NCBI GenBank assembly: GCA_900239685.1
Contig: OENT01000612.1
Span: 6,524-70,523, forward strand
Length of the DNA: 64,000 nt
DNA from: Rotaria macrura
Lineage: Eukaryota > Rotifera > Eurotatoria > Philodinida > Philodinidae
Reading direction: 5' to 3'
The translations under genes and the position numbers were made by a program. Positions 48,201 through 59,811 of this stretch are shown here, in pieces (positions within the stretch are counted from its first letter, which is position 1; each line of letters opens with the position of its first letter). The notes beneath the pieces were generated by a model. The model ran no database searches. It saw only the letters and a program-made list of their open reading frames with translations, and was not told the origin of the DNA.

Positions 48201-51200
48201 TTTCTCTATTGAGTTCACATCTAAGTTCTTCGATTATTCGTTCATGGTCTTTATTTAATTGATCGATTTGTGACTGGTTAGTTTGCTTGAGCATATCAAT
48301 CTATCCAATAAAAATGAATTAATAAACAATAAAATGTTACAATGATAAGAAGTTAACAGATGTTTCTATGGCATTACGGAATCAATAGATTACGTCTAAT
48401 TATAGTACTCTATAAAACTTGATCAAAGATTATCGACAAAACACAGTCTAAGAGCTTGGTCTATGGGTAAAACATGAAAGTCACCAATGAACATTCATTG
48501 GCCGTTTTAGCCCATTCAAAATATTGTATTAGTTTTATCTGCATTGATAAATTTGGCAGCATGTTGAGTGTTATCTAACTATTCGAAGATGCCAACGTGT
48601 AGAGGGTGTCTTTGACTGGATCAGTTTGTTTCTTATGCTCTTTTTGGTTGAAATTGTTAATAATAGATTTTTTTATTAAAAGGCGGTGATAAAGAATTAA
48701 TCAAATCATAGAGCACGTATATGATTGTAAAGCAAGACCTCCTGTATTCAATAGAGTAGGTATTCTCAAGTTTCACCAGTACGGTTGAAAGAATTCGAAA
48801 GAACCCTATATTATCGAACAGATGCTGTTTTCGTTTAAAAAGTCTACATATGTCCTATTAAAAGATCAAAGGATACCATGGATTGTTTACTCCCCGTTGG
48901 CCAAGCTATGGATTGTTTAATTAGCCTATATTTTGAATAGTTTCTTCGACTCTAGTCTTTGGTTTCTATATTTTTTGAAATCTTTGTATCAGACAAAAGA
49001 TTTTGTTGGAAACTTGTAATTTTCTTATACAGAAACTATTCTAGCTACAATCAACAAGTAGAGGTAAATCCAGGACCTAATCGGAATAATAATTTATTGA
49101 AAGTATTCAGAGATTTTACCTAGACAAGTCGACAGTATGTATAGCTAACCTAATTATTGTGCTTGAAAGGAAGTACATGAGAATAGATTCGACCCTTTAA
49201 AAATGTCTTCGTTTTCATGAAATAGAATATCACTGCTGAAATCATTATCCTCTCAAAACTTTTGTCTACATCTACGAAGACAATACCATTTTCTCTTTCT
49301 GTTCTAATAATTGTCGATCGTTACATTGAGCTGTTTCAAAACTCTGTTGTAATTGTTCTCGTTGTTGAATAGCAGAATTTACATCATGAATCGTTGCATG
49401 AAGTTGAACAATAGTATTTTGTTTATCTTCCAAGTGAGTTTCAATATTTTTTATCGATAACATTTTCTCATCAAGTTCATTTTGTAATTTTTTCATTGTG
49501 ACTTCATATTCTCCTTTTAACATTTCGAATTGTTCTATTTGTTGGATCGATTGTTGATATTGTTGTTTTAATGAATCATATTCATCGGTTAGTTCTTGTC
49601 GAGATTGATTTGATTGAGATTTTAATTTTTCTAATTCTGTTTCAAGTTGTAGAATTAGAGAATTTTTTTCCTTTAATTCTTCCGAGTATTGATTCGATTT
49701 AGTCGTTTGTTCATTCAAGTCATGTTGATGCTCATCGATTTGTTCGGATAAATCTTTGATTTTATCTTGCATAGCTTTAATTTTAACTTTTTGTTCATCT
49801 TCATACAATGATAGTTGTTCTTGTCGAGTATTTTCAAATTCAATTTTTAAATTTTCAATCATAATTTTATGTTGATTTTGAATATCTTCATTTAGAGTTT
49901 TTAATTGATTTTGTTCTTCGCGTAATTCTTTTAATTGATTATCCAGTTCAGTTTGATGTTGAATTTTAAGAGTTGTAAGTTTTTCAGTTAATTCAGAATA
50001 ATTGGCTAAAGCTTCACTGCAATCATCTTGTAATTTACTCACATTTGCTTTTGGTTCATCTGTGTTCTCATCTAATATAAAACAAAAGCTTCTAAGATTC
50101 ATCTAAATCTTTGTATATTTTCATAATGCATTATTCATCATTATTACAATACAAAATCTTCAAAGAATATTCATCCAATAACAATAATTTAAACAACGAA
50201 TTTAGGAGTTGATGATCTCTATGCTTAATGAATATGAAGATCAGAGATGAACAGTTCTGTTATCTTCAATTTTACTCAGACTTTCAAAAGTTCCGCTCCA
50301 ACTATGAAGATGGGATCACTCATCTCTGTTGAAGATTCACTTCTAATTTCCCCTTTTAACCGATCATTGATTGAGTCAATCGTCATGTAATGGCGTGACT
50401 GCGTAAAATAAAAATATTTATATTTCAGAATAGCTAACTTTCCTAGATCTACTTTTTATATGCTGCGTCACTGAATAGTTCGTCGACAGTATCTTAGATC
50501 ATCGAGTAGGTATTTTTTAAAAGAAATTATTTGAAAACTTATTTTGCTTCAAAAGAGATTATTGAAAAAGAAAACAATGTTTGTAGACAATTATGCTTAG
50601 ATGAAGGTGTGTGCATGTTATTGATACTTTCTGTTCCCTCGCCATTGATGGATCTTCTATTATCTCGAAAACATGATTATATTGTCTTTTGACTCTTTCA
50701 TTTTATTACTAATAACGAACAAATTTAATGTTCTCTCATATAGTACGTTGACATAAAGAATTTCAATTAGAGCTTTCCTTTTCACTTTTTAGTACGTGTC
50801 GACAAATACAACAAACATGTACCCACAGATGTTTGTGTCAATATCTAACTAATGAAAAGGTACTTAAATGTTCATATATACCATTGGAATGATATCTCAT
50901 TGTGGCTGAAGTAATATCATCCTTCCTTGTATCATGTTAGTTAGTTCTGTTAGTCAAGTCAAATTTTAATACAAAGCATACTGCCACATCTTCTTCATGT
51001 TGTCGTGTTTTTAAAGTTTTTCAGTTTATTTTCTTTCATTCGATATGATACTATCATATCGGAAATATTTTCTTTATAGTCAACTGTTCGAATGAATGAT
51101 TTTCAGTATTAGCAAATGTTCGCTTAAATTCCCGTAATTAAATGATTCGCATAGATCTTAACCTGTATGTTCGTGCTGTTGTATTCGTTGATATTTATCT

Positions 51201-54200
51201 TTATACATCGTTCGTTCATGAGCTGTTTCATCAAATAATGATTGAAGAGTATCTTTCGCTTGTTTAGTTTGATGTAATTCATTTGTTAAATTTTCATATT
51301 CAATTTTGAGACTATCATAAGATTTTACATGTTGTTCATTTTCTGTTGAAAAATTTTCTTTAAGTTGTTCAATTTGTTGTTTATATTTAATTATTGTATC
51401 TTGAAATTCTCTATTTGATATTTCAAAAGTTAATTTCTCATTGATGGTTATTTCTAATTGACTTGATGTTTCTTTAAATTGAATTAATAAATCTTCATAT
51501 TTTTGTTTGAATTCATTTCGTTCTTGTGTTATTCTATCATTTAAATCGGATTCAACATTCGATTGTTTGACTGATTCGAGATTAGTTTCAAGCTGTCGAA
51601 TACGAAGACGTGCCGATTCTAATTCTTCTTGTAAATGTTCTTTATCATGTAATAAAACACTTATGTCTGAATTGTACTGTTGATTAACTTCGCCTGATGT
51701 TTCTTCAGACGGATGAACCTAGAATGAAAAAATATAAATTCATCTATTGAATTTTTTCTTTAATTATCAAATCGTTACTTTGATCATCGTTTCGGTAAAG
51801 TTCGACTTTTCATTTAATTTTTGTCTAAGATCATCACGTTCTTTGACTAAATCAACATGTTTTTCTTGATGAGTTTTTATGGCTTCTTTACATCGAGTAA
51901 GTAATGTTTCAAGTTTAACATTCTATAGAGAAAAAAGAAATACCTAAATCGATTATTATGAATATGTAATGAAAAAGTGATCGATCAATTTAATGTCAGT
52001 AGAGTACAATGAATAGAAGGGTATGTCTACATTCTCTATTGAGTAGCTTGTCACCTTTTGATGATGATTGTATTGATTAAGTAGTTTACCTTAGATGGAT
52101 CACTTACTCTAAAGTGGTATTAATTCTACAAGAAGAATCCTTTCCAATTTAATTATCTCAGATAGAGTTGTAACTTTCGAAAGTGTATAAATTTGAATTA
52201 GGTAAAAATTAATATCGAATACAAAAAATTCATTTTCGATTTATGAAACACGTGATAATACATTCTATGTAGTTTAAGCTAATGGAAAATATAAGAATCC
52301 TTCAATCAATTTCACTTTTCATCTGGATGCAGTTCTTCAGTTCATTCATGTAACTATATCTTCAACGTATGTTGGATTCGAAATCAAGCTAAGCATTGTG
52401 TTTTATTTCAAGGTATTCATTCACACTAGACTTTTTTTCATCTAATCTGACAAAGGGAGTTTTTGAAATTAATACATTGTGAATACTGTGGACATAAAAT
52501 ATCAGGTTTTCAGAGTATTGACCTTGTTTATCGGGGCTACAGGAATTTCGGCCCACCCTTACTATTGAACTAGTTGATCTCACTAAACATACTTGGTAGT
52601 TTTAATTAATTATTGAACGACGTACTGCTCGGCAGATTGATTAAGTTTAGGATTCCAGCCACTAATCGAATAGTGACCAAATCTAGCTGAAGCATATCGA
52701 CTAAGGAATTCGTGCAGTATTTCTGCATCTATAGATGCAGAATGGTATTGTCACAGGTACCATTGCTCATTAGTACTTTCCTGCAGTGATATGACTTTAA
52801 TTTATCTCGCAAAACACTGTTTTGTCCTACTGTGCACTGGGTTGTTCTGCCCAGCAGTACGTCGTTCTGCCGAGCAGTACGCCGTTCAATAATTAATTAA
52901 AACTACAAAGTATCTTTAGTGAGATCAACCAGTTCAATCATAAAGGTGGGCCAAAAGTTCTACAGGAATTTCGGCCCGTTCAATCCGGTCCGAAAAATTT
53001 CCAGACTTTCGCCCGGGGCCCAAAGTGCGGGCCGAAATTCCGGTTTCCCGTTTATCGTAGTTCTGTACTCATTCATAAAACAGAAGACCACCGTCGATAC
53101 ACAAGAAAAATTTCGCATAGAGTACTAGGAAAGCTAAATAAATTTTTGCAAAGACTTTCCGTAGAAATCTGGCGCATTCTCTGTACAAAGACTTTCTTCT
53201 TCGTAAAAAGACTTGTCTGGTCTCTACTAAAACTGCCGGCTTGAATCACCCAATAAAATCTTTTTCAAATAGACTCAGTTGCTAAGACAAATCTCAGGCA
53301 AGGAAAAACCACTATAGAGAGTCATCGTTTGAAGAGCGACGAGAATATTCATAATACTAGACTGTGACATTGAATTCTGGGAACGAGTTAACCACTATAC
53401 TGACTTTTGCTATAGGAGTAAACATCTCATGTAGTCAAAGATGAGTATTTTAGAAATTCGGAATGGATAACTGTTCGAATCGTTTGCTCAAGTCCTGTGA
53501 ATTTCGTAACTTGTAGAAAAGAACACGTACAGATTAGCATTTATTCAATGTATTCGACTCTTGTAAGTCAGAGTTTAATTTCAGTTGGACTTGTTGATCG
53601 CTACATTCAATGCAGTCAGTTTGATGTATCCGAAATTATGAATCTATGTCATAAGTACCGAATATTTCCGAACGTTCTTTCTAGATGCCTCTTTAACTTT
53701 GCACGCATGAAAAAGTTCCGATAGTTTCATGTGAAAGTTTTCGATCATTTTCATTTCGAATATCAATTTCGATGATAGTTCTGACACGAACCCACAGGAC
53801 TAGTTCAACTGCAACATATGATGAGTAATCTAACCTTTTCACGAAGATTTTGAATTTCTTCTTCATCGATTTGAAGACGATCGTTTTGTACTGTAAACTA
53901 AAATTATGAAAAAAAAACTGAACTTCTTAGTGTTATTGTAAAATCAAAATCAAACTTGTTGAGAAAGTTCTTCGATTTTATTATCACGCAATGCTATTTC
54001 ATTTTTATATGAATTTTCAAGTTGTTCTTTAACTTTTCGATCATGTTTAATTCGTTCACGTAATTCTGTTTGTCGTTTTATCGATGTATCTTGATGTTGT
54101 TGTAAAATATTCTGAAGTAAAACAAATCAGTTTGTGATTATTTCTTGCCTTTTCTTTTTTTTTACTTTAACATGATCTTTTTCACGTTCAACTTCATTGT

Positions 54201-54752
54201 AAGCATTTTTTAATTGATCATATTTATTTTTATACACAACGAGTAATTTTTGAATTTTCTATAAAAAAAAGAAACGTTCGAACTATTCAAGAATAATTCA
54301 TCACGAAAGCATACACTATTTGTTTCATGATCACTTTCATCACCACCAAGCTCAGATTCAACATCGGATGGTGGCATAAAATAACGTGTCGGCGACACAT
54401 AATTGTTATTGGTGGCAAGTGCTGTTTGACTAATATCACTACAAGCTGAATTTATTCGAGATCGATTATTGTCCTTAAAAAATGAAACAGAATTACATTC
54501 GTTGAATAAAAGAAAATATTTGGTCTCTGTTTCTTTTACATGATTGTCATCATGACTTGTAGTCGTAGATGTACGAACACCGGAATCTCTTGATGATGAA
54601 GTCTAATTATATGATTTAAAACAAAAACATAGTATTACTCATATTAATCATTGTAAGAAACATACGATATCAGTTGATAATATATTTGAAAATAATGTTT
54701 GATTTGTTTTACTAACTTGCGTAGATATTTTTTCTTTTAAATTTTTAAACAT
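45224..54752 (-). CDS. GOLGA4: Golgin-245-like trans-Golgi golgin with GRIP domain
   Basis: Trans-Golgi tether that captures endosome-derived vesicles. I resolve 18 exons: 54752-54666, 54602-54540, 54473-54315, 54258-54166, 54111-53956, 53897-53835, 51922-51779, 51718-51163, 50071-49287, 48300-47881, 46555-46261, 46197-46042, 45969-45851, 45793-45717, 45652-45618, 45561-45449, 45387-45301, 45247-45224. All have GT/AG ends, and the total is 3,432 nt (1,143 residues) in frame. The N-terminus MFKNLKEKI is the conserved vesicle-capture helix of golgin-245/97. PPSDVESELGG, VVYKNKYDQL and QDTSIKRQTELRE, then KLETLLTRCKEAI, follow human golgin-245 closely. The middle is long coiled coil. The C-terminal GRIP domain (EPAEMDYLKQIVLAYMTG, then TMAKVICAVLRY) would bind Arl1-GTP. 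It is shorter than vertebrate golgin-245. The last 24-nt exon (ending RWLNSTK) is the least certain; without that splice the frame ends at 45239. Confidence 0.94.
47212..47595. repeat. Foldback repeat in golgin intron 10
   Basis: Left arm at about 47212-47353 and right arm at about 47453-47595 are diverged reverse complements (both contain CAGCTTCCTCATTTT on their own strand and GAAACTCTTAGAG). Loop of about 100 bp. It lies within a 1,325-bp intron and explains part of that intron's size. No target duplication is clear. Confidence 0.6.
52534..53049. mobile_element. hAT-like MITE in golgin intron 6
   Basis: A 516-bp element flanked by the 8-mer GTTTATCG (52526-52533 and 53050-53057). Ends: GGGCTACAGGAATTTCGGCC and, inverted, GGGAAACCGGAATTTCGGCC. 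Inner inverted arms share AGTGAGATCAAC and AATTAATTATTGAACG. The right end has an extra GC-rich piece. An 8-bp duplication is typical of hAT. The two short frames starting MRSTSSI on opposite strands are mirror translations of the arms. It lies in a 1,912-bp intron. Confidence 0.82.
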
Positions 54753-55107
54753 GATCAAAACGAATGACAGAAATTAATCTTGTTAGGTTAAATGAATGTC
54801 TTCGTTTCTTGACAATTGCCTCATACATGCAATTAGATTGACGTTGAGTAGATGGCGCTCTAAACCATTCTTTGAATCCTAATAAAATCTTAAAAGATTT
54901 TCAAATCGATATCAATCATTTAAAATCATATGTAAACTTAAAGTTCATATAAATATGTATATATATTTAGAATGCATCGATAGTTGTGGCATCTATCATA
55001 TGGCTTGATTACTCCAATAAAATCGGTAAACAAGTTGAAAAAACAGCTGTATATCAATCTATGTATTAATTTGCATAGTACATTTTATTGTCTATGCAAT
55101 AAAGAAA
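54753..55107. promoter_or_regulatory. Divergent promoter region between the golgin and zinc-finger genes
   Basis: 355 bp separate the start codons of two divergently transcribed genes. AT-rich with TATATATTTA near 54958-54968. No specific factor site can be assigned; called from gene arrangement only. Confidence 0.5.
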
Positions 55108-56383
55108 ATGATATCGAATGTTAATGATACATTTTTAAACGAATATAACTCATCTATAGAATCACATTCATTTGAACCAAGTTATCTTTCGCAATATTCT
55201 CCTGAATCATCGGTTGCAACACATTTTGACATGGCGAATTCAGATGATTGGATGCTTGCCTATTCAACTATAAAAAATTCTGTTGTACAAATTGAACGTA
55301 TCAATAATGATGATTTATTACATTTAACAAATAATAATCATCAACAACTTTCTCTTCATGATAGTCCACGTGTACGTGGACCGAAATCCACACGATTTAC
55401 ATGTCCTATATGTGGTTTAATAACTGTATCGATGGAACGTTTACAAAAACATGTTAATCAACATGGACAAATTCTTCATCTAGAAACATATAAATTTGAA
55501 CGAAAATTATCATCATTAATATGTGAAAAATGTAAAGGAACATTTTCATCAACATATGCATTACGAAAACATCAACGTGTTCATACACGAGGTTTGTCTT
55601 TACTTTTTTCAATCATGTACAGTTTTATTTTTGCATCTATTTATTTAAAATTTAGATAAACCATTTTCATGTGATTTTTGTGGTTCAAAATTTTCACAAT
55701 GGGGAAATTTACGACATCATATACAAAGACATCTAGGCATAAGTCCATATGCATGTCCATATTGTAAAAAGACTTTTATTGCACCATGTAAACTTGAAGT
55801 ACATATACGTGGTCATCTCGATGAACGACCCTATGTATGTGATCGATGTCAAGCAACATTTCGTTGTAATGATGATCTACGTAAACATTTAATTATTCAT
55901 GCTGATTATAAGGTGGTATATTTAAGTAAAAATCTAGTCATCGATTGAGAATATTTTATTTTCTAGCCATTTGTTTGTTGGCTATGTACAAAACCATTCT
56001 TTCATGCATCAAAATTACGTATGCATATGAAAGAAAAACATGATTTAAATATAATTATTAAAAAAAAAGATGTCTTAGAAGCTGGCATTGAATATGAGAT
56101 AACAGTTCTTGATGAAGAAATAAAAGACATTTTATCGGATGAACAATCAACAAAAATGTTATATGAACCAATAATTCATTCTGATACAAATGAATTATCA
56201 CATACAATCGATGATAATATTGGAAATTTTCAATTGTTAAATGAATTAAATGTTAATGATATTGAATCATTTGTTAAATCCAATCCATTCGTCTTATCAG
56301 ATACTGATTTAAGAACATGTAGTCAACCCAATCATCAAAATCATTTTGATGATTTTAAATTAATTGATTTTCCGGTTATGTAA
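55108..56383 (+). CDS. Six-finger C2H2 zinc-finger protein
   Basis: Probable nuclear DNA-binding protein. Three exons, 55108-55591, 55656-55912 and 55967-56383, join in frame (385 residues) across introns of 64 and 54 bp. Residues 1-95 are polar and acidic without a recognised domain. Six C2H2 fingers follow: about 97-119 (CPICG), 137-159 (CEKCK), 165-187 (CDFCG), 193-215 (CPYCK), 221-243 (CDRCQ) and 249-272 (CWLCT). Fingers 2-6 are nearly contiguous with TGEKP-like linkers (TRGDKPF, LDERPY, ADYKPF). The first splice rebuilds the linker before finger 3, which supports the model. The C-terminal tail (about 110 residues) is acidic and could be an activation region; that is inference. No one-to-one ortholog recognised. 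It is transcribed divergently from the golgin. Confidence 0.9.
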
Positions 56384-57784
56384 ACAAAGAAAAAAAAAAG
56401 ACGTCTAACAATAGAAATAAAAATTCTTTTTTTTTTTTGATAGAGTTTATAGTGTATGTTCGATTGAACGAATCAATGATGTTCTTTTTTTNTTTTTTTA
56501 TACTGAAAAACTTTTAGAAATTCTAGCTAGAATATTTCGTTCGTGTCAGTATGCTTTTCTTCTCAATTTATGTTTATGTTATTCAATGTTGAGCAGACTA
56601 TAATTAAATAGTATTCTTTCTTCGTGCTGTAACTATTTAGAATTCTACGGGATAGCATCAACAGAAAAGATCTCTATTGTTGAATGAAAACTTGATTAGA
56701 ACGAATGTAACTTGAGAAGAAACGTCTGGTGACACGATCGTATTTATACTTTGAGTACTACTTAAACCTAACTGTTCAACAAGAGAATCAACTTAGATGT
56801 CGCTTTTTGAACTCAATAGAGTTCTAATATTAATGAGAACTACGGTACTAGTTTTTTTACTATTTGAATGAAAAGCGAAACATAGCTGATTTATTTAGAC
56901 TAAGTATTCATCAAGTGGGTAAGTTTTTGTTGTTTTTCTAAAAAGTCTTCTGTATTAGTCAAAAGTTTTTAATTTATGAAGTTCACAGTGAAGATGTTTC
57001 TCGGATTCCATTTAGATGAATGTGGGCGTGGGGGATGGAATCTAAAAAATCAGAGAAAGAATCTGTAAATTTTCAAAATTAGAAACTACCCTCATACAAT
57101 CGTTGTCCGCCCGCCTTCATAAATTAATAATTTTTAATTTTGCACATATTTCCTTTTATGAAAATTTCATACTTTTGAGTTTGAATTGAAGAATGTGACG
57201 TTCGAGATGGGAGACCTTCCCAAAATTTCTAGATTATCTAAAAGTAAAACAATCATTCTTGTGACAAGATGTCAACAATACAGTTACATGGTCACGGTCA
57301 CCCGTGACTAAATAGAGGTCATTCGGAAATAGTATTAGTGTCGATTGTTTGTTTTCTTTTTCTAAGATTTGACTTACCCTTGATGATGTTTAGAAGACTT
57401 TCAAGATCCATTGGTATCAATGACTTCTAGGTATGATCATGACTGTGACCCAAAAATCATGGTCACACTGATATCTATCCACAAGGTTTCATGTTCGGTT
57501 CTTAGTACTAATCGTCATAGAATGATATTGGATAGATTATAAACGACTATTTATTTCTGATCACATGTTGACTTACTATTGACTTTGCTGATGGAAATAA
57601 ATTCACAGTATAGGATAGAATTATTTGGATCATTGCAATTTTACGCTCTATAAATGATAGTGATGTTACACAAATCTATCAAAACATGTAATTAACATCA
57701 AAATATTGAATCAATTGAAATTCAGACATACGGAGGATGAAAGATTTTTTTTTCTTTTTATTAATTCTATCGGAATCATGAAAA
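56384..57784. other. Intergenic stretch between the zinc-finger gene and WDR4
   Basis: No gene supported. It contains one ambiguous base in a T-run at 56492. Around 57285-57480 there are GTCACGGTCACCCGTGAC-like and ATGGTCAC words in both orientations, possibly a short decayed foldback. Confidence 0.45.
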
Positions 57785-59295
57785 ATGAATTCCTATGAAG
57801 ATATTTTTCCTCTTCTAGATATGTCTGAATTGACAATTAGTTCAACGAATTGGCTCGCTATATCCTTACGAAATGATACTGGCATAGTATTGAATTTAAA
57901 TGATACACAACAATGGCAATATATTAAACCAGTTATCAAACTTGATAATCCACCAAAAGAAACGACGACAGAAAACAATAATCAACAACAAACGAAAAGC
58001 AATGATGATGACGATGATCCGAATGAATTAAATCGTAATTTAATTAAATTTACACCCGATGGACAAAAATTAATTATCAATGGACAAAATAAACAAATCT
58101 ATGTGTACATATCATCATACGATGATAGTACAAAAACATATTGGCAATTGCAACGTATAATAACAATAAAGAAACGTGCATCGGCATTAGATTTAACAAA
58201 TGAATTTTTACTTATTGCTGACAAAAGTGGTGATGTTTATAAAACTGATCTATTAATTGATACGAATATTGTTCTTACATCTGATGATTGTATTATGGGA
58301 CATTTATCTATGCTACTTGATATTGTTTATATGTCAATGATTAATAATCAACAATTCATATTAACAGCTGATCGTGATGAAAAAATTCGCTTAAGTCATT
58401 ATCCAAATGCCTATAATATTCAAGGTTATTGCCTTGGTCACATAGAATTTGTTTCACATGTTAAATTAATTGATCAAAATCATATTCTATCAGCATCAGG
58501 CGATGGTTAGAAACTCTTTGTTTTTTACTTTTTTTTATTATCTTTGATCGATTGAATATTTGTTTTTCTCTTCTTTCAAAAGGTACAATACGTCTTTGGC
58601 ATTTACCTGATTGTAAACAATTACATTCATTTTCAACGAAAACATTTCTATCATCATTTAAATCGATATTCTATGGTTCATCATCATCGAATACTGATGA
58701 TCATGAATTATCTTTAGATTCGTCATCGATTAATTATTCCATATGGAAAATGGATATTGCTTCATCTCGATTATTAGATTCAACTATGACTGATGTTTTT
58801 ATTGCTCTATCGATTTATGGATATCGAAATCATTCGATCTATTTAACAAGTTTAATAAATCTTGAACAATCATCAACAAATCAACAATGCAAATTAATAT
58901 TCCATACGAAATATGGTACCATTATAGATTATTGTTTTTCATCGAAAGAATACATAACAAAATCTCAATGTGATCTATATATATTATTTGATAGTAATAT
59001 TTTAATCAAGATAAATGTCATTCATGTATTATTATCATATGATAGAAATGAAATCGAAGAAAATAATTCAATAATAAGTACAATTATTAATACAAAAGAA
59101 TTTCATTTTATGAATAATATTGCAACGAATGAAATTATATTTAAACAATTATTTAAAATGCGTGGAAATCCAAATGATAGTGCATATTTTAAACGTAAAA
59201 ATGAACGTATCGAACAACAAGAACAAAAACGAAAAAAGAAACAAGTAGCAAAACAATTCAAAGAGAAAGTTGCCATCAATGAAAATGCTGTTTAA
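57785..59295 (+). CDS. WDR4: WDR4/Trm82, non-catalytic subunit of tRNA (guanine-N7) methyltransferase
   Basis: Partner of METTL1/Trm8 in making m7G46 in the variable loop of tRNAs; it scaffolds and stabilises the catalytic subunit in the nucleus. Two exons, 57785-58505 and 58583-59295, joined in phase 1 across a 77-bp intron, give 477 residues (human is 412). The WD-repeat propeller is recognisable; the diagnostic stretch is GHLSMLLDIVY, then FILTADRDEKIRLSHYP, GYCLGHIEFVSH and LSASGDG-TIRLWHLP across the splice, which follows WDR4 closely. An insertion rich in Gln/Asp (about 60-80) accounts for some extra length. The tail NPNDSAYFKRKNERIEQQEQ and following Lys-rich residues match the WDR4 C-terminus. 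The intron lies inside the GDGT motif, and its removal restores it exactly. Confidence 0.95.
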
Positions 59296-59811
59296 AATTT
59301 CAACAGATGAACAGTAACTCACTATTTGATCTCATATGAAACATTCATCGAGAAGGTTTTTGAGTAGACATGATAATAAGAAAGTTTAGTTCATCATTCT
59401 TCTCATTTAGTATTTCTATCTATAACAAGTCTTCATCGTCAATACGTATGTAGATAGCAGTTCATTGTAGCTTCCCTCATAGTATAACTGCCATTCAGTT
59501 TCGTTCATAATTGAAAACTATTATTCGTGTAGCAGAGCTATTTATCAGTGCGTCTTTCGATAATCTGTAGAATGTTACAACATAAACCGTGCTGGATTTT
59601 TCTAGTTCAACTCTGACCTATTGATGAATCATCTATAATTTCAGACAGTGAGTTTGTTTTTTCTCGTGAGTGACAACGTATTGGGGCGTTTTGTTCTTGT
59701 TATGTATTTGTCATCGGACGAAAAATATAATTTGCTTTTTTGTTTCACTGTTATCTATAAAAAAGAAAAACAACAAAATACATTTTTTGTGATAGCATTT
59801 ATTTTCAGATA
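59296..59811. other. Intergenic stretch between WDR4 and the VLCAD gene
   Basis: 516 bp with no gene. It ends with ATTTATTTTCAG immediately before ATAATG of the next gene, an acceptor-like sequence that may mark a 5' untranslated intron or a trans-splice site. Confidence 0.5.
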
